Translations under genes and position numbers: made by a program
Shown here: one piece after another, positions 5,822 through 9,518 of the stretch
Layout of the letters: each line of letters opens with the position of its first letter
Position numbering within the stretch: position 1 is the first letter of the stretch
The notes under the pieces: generated by a model
Seen by the model: only the letters and a program-made list of their open reading frames with translations
Database searches by the model: none
What the model was told of the DNA's origin: nothing
From: Candidatus Kuenenbacteria bacterium GW2011_GWA2_42_15
GTDB lineage: Bacteria > Patescibacteriota > Patescibacteriia > UBA2196 > GWA2-42-15
DNA: 9,518 nt
Direction of reading: 5' to 3'
Assembly: GCA_000998185.1 (NCBI GenBank)
Contig: LCCW01000019.1
Span: forward strand, 1 to 9,518

Positions 5822-6445
5822 CTACCAATTCCTAACATCAGATTTAATCATTTTTACAATTTCTGGAAACTCAGATATTTGAAAATGTCCGTTGATGTGT
5901 TTATAGACGAGAATATTTGCATTTTTTAACTTGGCGGCATATTTTTTGGCTTGAGATACTGGCACCACCATGTCATTTTTGGAAAACATCAATGTTAGTT
6001 TCTTGCAATTTTTTTCAAGAAGCGACAAGTTTGATTTTAGTTTAAAGCCCCCAGCCAATGTATCTGTTGGTAATGTATCATCAAATGGCGGACATACAAG
6101 ATAAACTGCAAGTATCTTTTTGGGAAATTTATGTTCAGACAAATATTTGGCCAAAAATATGCCGCCAAGAGATTGGCCGATGAGAATCAAGTTATTTTTG
6201 AGCTTCGGGAAAAACCGTTCAAAATGTATTGCCCATTCGGAAAATGTCGCACCGTCTTGTCGAGGCATGCGTGGCCTGATGATATAAAATTGTTTACCCA
6301 ATTTGTCGTCAAGATACTTGTCGTTCCATGCGATTTTCTTTTCAATAGACGGATCGCGCGTCTTTAAAAAATGCAAATATTCACATTTGTTTTTAAATGT
6401 GTTTCCTCCATGAATATAAAATATCTGAGTTTTTGCGTAGGCCAT
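5822..6445 (-). CDS. Alpha/beta hydrolase, RBBP9/YdeN-like serine hydrolase
   Basis: A small cytoplasmic alpha/beta-hydrolase with a complete catalytic set: oxyanion-region HGG at residues 12-14, nucleophile elbow GQSLGG at 90-95 with Ser92, acid Asp158 in SKNDMVVP, and His187 in INGHF. The N-terminal IFYIHGGN, the 207-aa length and the late Asp-His arrangement resemble the RBBP9/YdeN group, whose bacterial substrates are mostly unknown. No signal peptide or membrane segment is present. The ATG at 6445 precedes the first strand; there is no Shine-Dalgarno. The start lies 26 bp after a GTTAGGC sequence (minus strand) that closes an attC-like site, and a direct repeat follows the stop. It therefore looks like a self-contained accessory gene rather than part of an operon. 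Other esterase or lipase-like families cannot be excluded. Confidence 0.85.
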   Translation of the reverse strand: MAYAKTQIFYIHGGNTFKNKCEYLHFLKTRDPSIEKKIAWNDKYLDDKLGKQFYIIRPRMPRQDGATFSEWAIHFERFFPKLKNNLILIGQSLGGIFLAKYLSEHKFPKKILAVYLVCPPFDDTLPTDTLAGGFKLKSNLSLLEKNCKKLTLMFSKNDMVVPVSQAKKYAAKLKNANILVYKHINGHFQISEFPEIVKMIKSDVRNW

Positions 6446-6471
6446 TTTATTTATGGTGTTTTTATTATTTT

Positions 6472-6563
6472 GCCTAACGTACCGGCATATCTGAAGTGCG
6501 AGCGATAGCGAGCATTTGGGTGAAGCCCGAGCCGAGGGCCGAACCGTATATCCCTTGTTAAGT
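6472..6563. other. attC-like site upstream of the hydrolase (hypothesis)
   Basis: On the plus strand the 92-bp segment starts with GCCTAAC (6472-6478, fits RYYYAAC) and ends with GTTAAGT (6557-6563, fits GTTRRRY). Inside these, GGCATAT (6484-6490) can pair with ATATCC (6548-6553) leaving one extrahelical C, as in L''/L' boxes. The spacers (5 and 3 nt) are uneven and the centre has only short stems (for example GCCC/GGGC), so structural support is moderate. Read on the minus strand, GTTAGGC lies 26 bp before the hydrolase ATG, the placement expected for a cassette. No integrase is in the window. Confidence 0.35.
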
Positions 6564-6625
6564 GACCCGAACGGAACGAAGTGGAGTGAGAGCGCAGCGT
6601 GGCACGAAGCGGAGCGGGGTGAGTC
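6564..6625 (+). other. Purine-rich, GC-rich low-complexity stretch
   Basis: A run of GAACG/GAAGTGGAG/GAAGCGGAGCGG-like words without an open frame of convincing character. Similar GGAGCGGAGCG occurs at 7752-7762. Together with the attC-like site and the repeats at 6679-6741 it makes up the 322-bp spacer 6446-6767, which holds no gene I can support. Confidence 0.5.
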
Positions 6626-6678
6626 AAAAAATATTTTTCGTTCTTACACATTATGATAGGCTTTCCTCAATTCGTATA

Positions 6679-6726
6679 AATTTGATTTTTCCGTTTTGAA
6701 AAATGAAAGAGGGGTTAGGGGTGAAT
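6679..6726 (+). repeat. About 48-bp dispersed repeat, copy 1
   Basis: Begins AATTTGATTTTT, has GTTTTG in the middle and ends GAGGGGTTAGGGGTGAAT (6709-6726). Copy 2 at 8130-8176 has the same three blocks in the same order; the last block differs at 2 of 18 positions. Each copy ends about 40 bp from the stop codon of a minus-strand membrane protein gene. The final block resembles a G-rich intergenic word seen in many bacteria. Confidence 0.75.
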
Positions 6727-6741
6727 TTAATTTTTCAAAAC
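6693..6741. repeat. Perfect 12-bp inverted repeat past the first membrane gene
   Basis: GTTTTGAAAAAT (6693-6704) and ATTTTTCAAAAC (6730-6741) pair around 25 nt. It begins 26 bp beyond the membrane gene stop on the minus strand. The sequence following on that strand is GGAAAAATC, not a T-run, so it is at best a weak terminator. Confidence 0.55.
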
Positions 6742-6767
6742 TCCTAATTCTAATGTATTTTTTTGGA

Positions 6768-7316
6768 CTATCGGTTTTCAATTTTATCTGCACATCGAAA
6801 AAGCATTGCCGAAACAATAAACAATATGGCGAATATGGAATTAAAAACGAATACACCAATTACACCCGCCTCGCCCCAAGAGGTCTGGGCAGGCCAAATG
6901 AAGAGTGCAAATACAGGAATTAGTAATTGGACGAGCGCCGCAACGAAGAGAGTTCGTGCCATTCCGAGTGGCTTAAAACGCGAAATAATTGAACCAATAA
7001 GTCCAACAATAAATACTGCTCCATAAAGTAGGTTGGCAGGGTTATCTTCACTTCCAATTATACCAACAGCTCCATTGACCCAACCTATAAAAAACGCTGC
7101 CATGAACCCAACGATAAAAGCGGATCGATATGTAATATTCCGCTTCTTTAACCATTGCCATAATTCATAGATTCCGCCAATAGCTAAAAGTATTACGCCA
7201 TAGGCAATGGCCTCATTCCACTGAACCTCATTTGTGAACTGCATTGCCAAGGGTATCAATAGTATAAACAGTACAACGATAGCCCACACTATAAATCTTT
7301 TTGTAAATTTTTGCAT
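6768..7316 (-). CDS. Conserved hypothetical membrane protein, six predicted segments
   Basis: Function unknown. The 182-aa product has about six hydrophobic segments, near residues 8-27, 36-54, 65-88, 95-112, 120-141 and 148-172. A polar loop after the third contains GIIGSEDNPANLLY (about 86-99), a distinctive conserved-looking motif that I associate, from memory only, with a small family of uncharacterised bacterial membrane proteins. The N-terminal half resembles the neighbouring 123-aa protein (LLIP...F...W......G..L...G..YEL), so the pair look like tandem paralogues. ATG at 7316; no Shine-Dalgarno. It starts 23 bp after the stop of the upstream gene and is surely cotranscribed with it. 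Base composition is more AT-rich than the left-half genes, in keeping with acquisition. Confidence 0.8.
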   Translation of the reverse strand: MQKFTKRFIVWAIVVLFILLIPLAMQFTNEVQWNEAIAYGVILLAIGGIYELWQWLKKRNITYRSAFIVGFMAAFFIGWVNGAVGIIGSEDNPANLLYGAVFIVGLIGSIISRFKPLGMARTLFVAALVQLLIPVFALFIWPAQTSWGEAGVIGVFVFNSIFAILFIVSAMLFRCADKIENR

Positions 7317-7339
7317 AGGCTGTGATTAAGAATGAAGGT

Positions 7340-7711
7340 TTATAAATGATTCCTCTTCTTTTCAAAATATTTCTGAATTAAATATCCTACAAACGCAAAA
7401 AATAATCCAGAAATTAGGAAGGTAATGATAACAACTCCTGCCACATCATCATTTGGGTTCAGATATCGCAATGTTGCTATTACGCCACCAGCAACTATTT
7501 CGCCGAAGACAAAACCACTAATTACTCCTGTCTTGGCATACTTTCCCGCAAGTTCATATGCGAGACCTGCGCTAAACAAGACTACACCGAAAAAAGCGAA
7601 AGCAGTCCATGGCCAATTCCATCCATCAACAAACATATCCCCAAAGAATGGAATCAGTAATATTCCTACCGTTAAGAGCAATGGCCGAATAATATTTTTT
7701 GTATTTTGCAT
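7340..7711 (-). CDS. Small hypothetical membrane protein, four predicted segments
   Basis: Unrecognised function. The 123 aa contain about four hydrophobic segments, near residues 9-25, 34-53, 61-81 and 89-112, ending in a basic tail (KKRNHL). Residues 10-55 align by eye with the N-terminal half of the downstream protein: LLIPFFGDMF...W.W followed by GVVLFSAGLAYEL against LLIPLAMQF...W and GVILLAIGGIYEL. It lacks the EDNPANLLY loop and may be a shortened paralogue. It is the first gene of a two-gene minus-strand unit (23-bp spacer). ATG at 7711; no Shine-Dalgarno. A TATAAA lies upstream at about 7729-7735, but no matching -35 box was found, since that position falls near the GC-rich foldback repeat. 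Confidence 0.75.
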   Translation of the reverse strand: MQNTKNIIRPLLLTVGILLIPFFGDMFVDGWNWPWTAFAFFGVVLFSAGLAYELAGKYAKTGVISGFVFGEIVAGGVIATLRYLNPNDDVAGVVIITFLISGLFFAFVGYLIQKYFEKKRNHL

Positions 7712-7763
7712 AGTGGTAGTTAATGATTTAAGTTTATAAATAAATCGTTTTCGGAGCGGAGCG

Positions 7764-7824
7764 CCTGCCTGCCCTGCCTACCCTGCCTACCGGCAGGCAG
7801 GCGGCAGGCAGGCGGCAGGCAGGG
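7764..7824. repeat. GC-rich foldback built from two tandem arrays
   Basis: Left arm: three 9-bp units CCTGCCT(G/A)C at 7764-7790. Right arm: three 11-bp units GGCAGGCAGGC (last base G in the third) at 7792-7824. The arms are mutually complementary in many registers, giving a very stable hairpin about 52 bp upstream of the 123-aa membrane protein. No T-run follows on either strand. Confidence 0.85.
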
Positions 7825-7934
7825 AGAAAACACATTATACCCCCCTCTTAAAATAATTAAAAATAAAATTTGTTCATTATAGAAAAGTGTAAGGCGTTAG
7901 CCGTAAAAAGAAAAGCATATTTCATATAATGTAT

Positions 7935-8064
7935 CCGAATATGAGAAGTTTTTGTCCGCTTCCTTATTATATATCAATAGAAGAAAAGGGCAAAAATTTG
8001 GGTAAAAAATGAAATTTAAGTCCAGAATATATAAAAGTGAATTTTATTTTTTCCTCATATTCGG
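7935..8064. other. Predicted three-way-junction structure, possible ncRNA or mobile hairpin
   Basis: The outer helix is 11 perfect bp (CCGAATATGAG 7935-7945 / CTCATATTCGG 8054-8064). Inside are two further hairpins: 7949-7957 / 7988-7996 (9 bp, one G-T) continuing as 7959-7962 / 7980-7983, and 8002-8016 / 8040-8053 (about 14 bp with one bulge and one G-T). The 3' strand of the outer helix overlaps the right copy of the direct repeat. A 66-aa open frame at 8009-8209 has no family features and is not called. The rest of the spacer 7712-8215 holds only the foldback and the repeats listed. Confidence 0.55.
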
Positions 8065-8079
8065 TGTTGTGCGATGTAA
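8056..8079 (+). repeat. 24-bp direct repeat, right copy
   Basis: Matches 5789-5812 at 23 of 24 positions in the same orientation. Left-copy start to right-copy start is 2267 bp, enclosing the hydrolase and both small membrane proteins. It overlaps the outer helix of the structured element. Confidence 0.85.
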
Positions 8080-8129
8080 ATTTTTTATCTCGATTTTTAT
8101 TGGGCTAAACTTTGTTCTATTGTTAAGAA

Positions 8130-8176
8130 AATTTGATTTTTGTTTTGGATTTTGGGCAGAGGGGCTGGGGGTGAAT
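8130..8176 (+). repeat. About 48-bp dispersed repeat, copy 2
   Basis: AATTTGATTTTT (8130-8141), GTTTTG (8142-8147) and GAGGGGCTGGGGGTGAAT (8159-8176), in the same order as copy 1 at 6679-6726. It ends 39 bp from the YibE/F stop codon. An imperfect hairpin (GGCTGGGG 8163-8170 with CCCC 8178-8181 and AGCC 8184-8187) overlaps its end; no T-run supports it as a terminator. Confidence 0.75.
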
Positions 8177-8215
8177 GCCCCGAAGCCAAGACTCCTTGTT
8201 GGAATTTAACGTAAA

Positions 8216-9325
8216 TTAATTTTTAACCTTTTTTATAAATTGGACAGCTAAAAATGTCGCTATTGGGACAGCTAAAACTAATCCAATACTACCAGTAAAA
8301 GTTCTAACAATTTCCGTGGCCATCATTTCATTATCAATGACTTGGTTAAAAGTTAAAAAAGGTGGCTGTTTAGCACTAAACAAGATAAGCAGTGGTAAAG
8401 AGGCGCCAGCGTAAGCCAAAAATAAGGTATTAACCATTGAGCTTAAATGAGAAATTCCAACTCGCATGGCTTGGTTGTAAATTTGGCTTTTTGTTAGCTC
8501 TGGATTTGAAATTTTTAATTCTTTGACTAACGCCACTTGTGAAATTATTACATCATCTAAAACACCCAAAGCGCCAATAATAATTCCCGCAAGCAAAAGA
8601 CCCTTGATATTAATATTACCGCCCGATAAACCAATCAAGTACATTGCCTCCTCGCTCGCAAAACCCGTTAATTTTGTTATTGCTGAAAACCAGACGGATA
8701 GCAAACCAGTAATTATTAAAGATATTAAGATAGAAAAAATAGCAATTGTTGATGTACGTTTAAGTCCTTCTGTAATGTAGACGGACAATATTAAAATAAA
8801 AAGTGAACCAATTATAGTAATTAAAAGGGGGTCGCTCCCGGTTAATATCTTTGGAATGATAAATTTCAAAATGATTAAAAACGTTAGTAGTAAGACAATA
8901 AGCGCCCGAAACCCTTTCAGCCTGCCAATGGCTATTACAATTAAAGCAAACAAAAAAGCCAACCAATAAATAGGGCTGGTGCGTGAAAAACCAATCACAT
9001 AAAAATTTTCTTCACCCTCTGGTCCGACGCTGTAATTTACCAATACTTTATCGTCGATTTTATATTCGCTGGCAGATAAAACATCAAATTCCGTTCCGTC
9101 AAAAATTATTTCTTTATCTTCCCACTTTCCTTCAAGTCCTTTGAGTTTTAATTTTTGCTGAATCGAAACAGAGCCGTCATCACGAGTGACATTCTTTTGT
9201 TCAACAATTTCAACAACTCGGGCTTTAAAAATTTCCTCGTTTTGTTCCTGATTATTTTGGGCGAATAATGCAGTTGGCAAAAGAAGAAAAAGAGAAGAGA
9301 TTAAAAATAATATTTTGGTTCTCAT
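8216..9325 (-). CDS. YibE/F-like family membrane protein
   Basis: Member of the YibE/F-like family of polytopic membrane proteins, whose biochemical role is not established. Residues 1-22 form a signal peptide (hydrophobic core 5-20, likely cut after TALFA). An extracytoplasmic domain of about 95 residues (23-117, with DGSVSIQQKLKLKG and a VLVNYSVGPEG segment) follows. Then come about seven membrane segments, near 119-134, 140-160, 166-185, 192-213, 240-262, 297-317 and 344-364. Family-typical stretches are GALGVLDDVIISQ at 251-263, GISHLSSMVNTLFLAYAGASLPLL at about 290-313 and GSIGLVLAVPI at 345-355. The 369-aa length is normal and no truncation is seen. The ATG at 9325 is three bases after the stop of the DUF134 gene, implying cotranscription and possibly translational coupling; no Shine-Dalgarno is visible. 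Confidence 0.92.
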   Translation of the reverse strand: MRTKILFLISSLFLLLPTALFAQNNQEQNEEIFKARVVEIVEQKNVTRDDGSVSIQQKLKLKGLEGKWEDKEIIFDGTEFDVLSASEYKIDDKVLVNYSVGPEGEENFYVIGFSRTSPIYWLAFLFALIVIAIGRLKGFRALIVLLLTFLIILKFIIPKILTGSDPLLITIIGSLFILILSVYITEGLKRTSTIAIFSILISLIITGLLSVWFSAITKLTGFASEEAMYLIGLSGGNINIKGLLLAGIIIGALGVLDDVIISQVALVKELKISNPELTKSQIYNQAMRVGISHLSSMVNTLFLAYAGASLPLLILFSAKQPPFLTFNQVIDNEMMATEIVRTFTGSIGLVLAVPIATFLAVQFIKKVKN

Positions 9326-9328
9326 GTT

Positions 9329-9518
9329 TTATTTTATAATTTTAATCGCTTTACCATTTATTAAAGCGTCAGCGATTTTTTTATATGCCGAATAAAGTAT
9401 TCTTTGATATGTGCTTTGAGAAGTGTGCATTTTGTCTGCCGCTTCTTGCTGTTCCATATCGTTAATATGGCGCAAACGATACGCTTCTATTTCTTCGGCA
9501 GTAAGCTCTACAATTTCA
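9329..9518 (-). CDS. DUF134 (UPF0251) helix-turn-helix protein, 5' end outside the window
   Basis: C-terminal 62 residues of a small predicted DNA-binding protein. The family pattern is clear: ELTAEEIEAYRLRHIND at about 4-20, then QQEAADKMHTSQSTYQRIL at 23-41 (the helix-turn-helix) and SAYKKIADALINGKAIKI at 43-60, equivalent to the usual 'LT.EE.EA.RL.D.E...Q.EAA..M..S..T..R.L..AR.KIA.AL..GKA..I'. The stop TAA occupies 9329-9331, three bases before the YibE/F start. The N-terminal part, normally about 35-40 residues with conserved prolines, lies beyond the window. It may regulate its own operon with the YibE/F gene; this is inference from adjacency only. Confidence 0.9.
   Translation of the reverse strand, partial: EIVELTAEEIEAYRLRHINDMEQQEAADKMHTSQSTYQRILYSAYKKIADALINGKAIKIIK

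Noticed and set aside
6451..6859. Short open frames of 66-87 aa in the spacer and over the membrane gene 3' end
   Set aside because: They cover the attC-like site, purine-rich stretch and repeats, or shadow the membrane gene. Arg/Ser-rich translations such as LRATLRSHSTSF are typical of non-coding repeat DNA.
7764..7824. CRISPR or intrinsic terminator
   Set aside because: Tandem units without spacers, and no T-run on either side of the hairpin.
8009..8209. 66-aa open frame on the plus strand
   Set aside because: Overlaps the predicted structured element, the direct repeat and the second dispersed repeat. The Phe-rich composition reflects T-rich DNA.

Overview
The window looks like a piece of a Candidate Phyla Radiation / Patescibacteria (Parcubacteria-like) genome. 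This is inferred from overall style rather than a marker gene: compact bacterial housekeeping proteins, very AT-rich spacers, short A-rich heptad repeats at gene ends, and almost no Shine-Dalgarno sequences. No rRNA, tRNA, CRISPR array, transposase or integrase was seen.

Left half (1-5650), probably chromosomal backbone. A TsaC/Sua5-family threonylcarbamoyl-AMP synthase (+) faces the GTPase YchF (-), with one base between their stop codons; the ychF terminator appears to lie inside the synthase gene on the other strand. A PIN-domain ribonuclease-like protein (+) diverges from ychF. Then comes a 460-bp gene-free stretch packed with inverted repeats, including a 152-nt nested hairpin and a terminator. 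On the minus strand folD and an ABC exporter half-transporter form a likely folD-ABC unit: a clear sigma-70-type promoter sits directly before the folD ATG and three perfect 20-bp tandem repeats fill the spacer between the two genes.

Right half (5650-8215), probably acquired DNA. Three accessory minus-strand genes (an alpha/beta hydrolase and two related small membrane proteins) are separated by long non-coding spacers that carry several shared repeats. A direct repeat (23 of 24 bases identical) flanks about 2.25 kb. Three sites share an 18-bp degenerate motif containing GTT, and one of them, just upstream of the hydrolase, has both R-box-like ends of an integron attC site. This segment may be a gene-cassette-like or other mobile insertion; that is a hypothesis.

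Right edge (8216-9518). A YibE/F-family membrane protein follows three bases after the end of a truncated DUF134 (UPF0251) helix-turn-helix protein, a probable two-gene operon whose first gene runs off the window.

Main points for follow-up: the attC-like and direct repeats at 5.8-8.1 kb, the structured elements at 2675-2826 and 7935-8064, and repeat-derived in-frame insertions in the TsaC-family gene.
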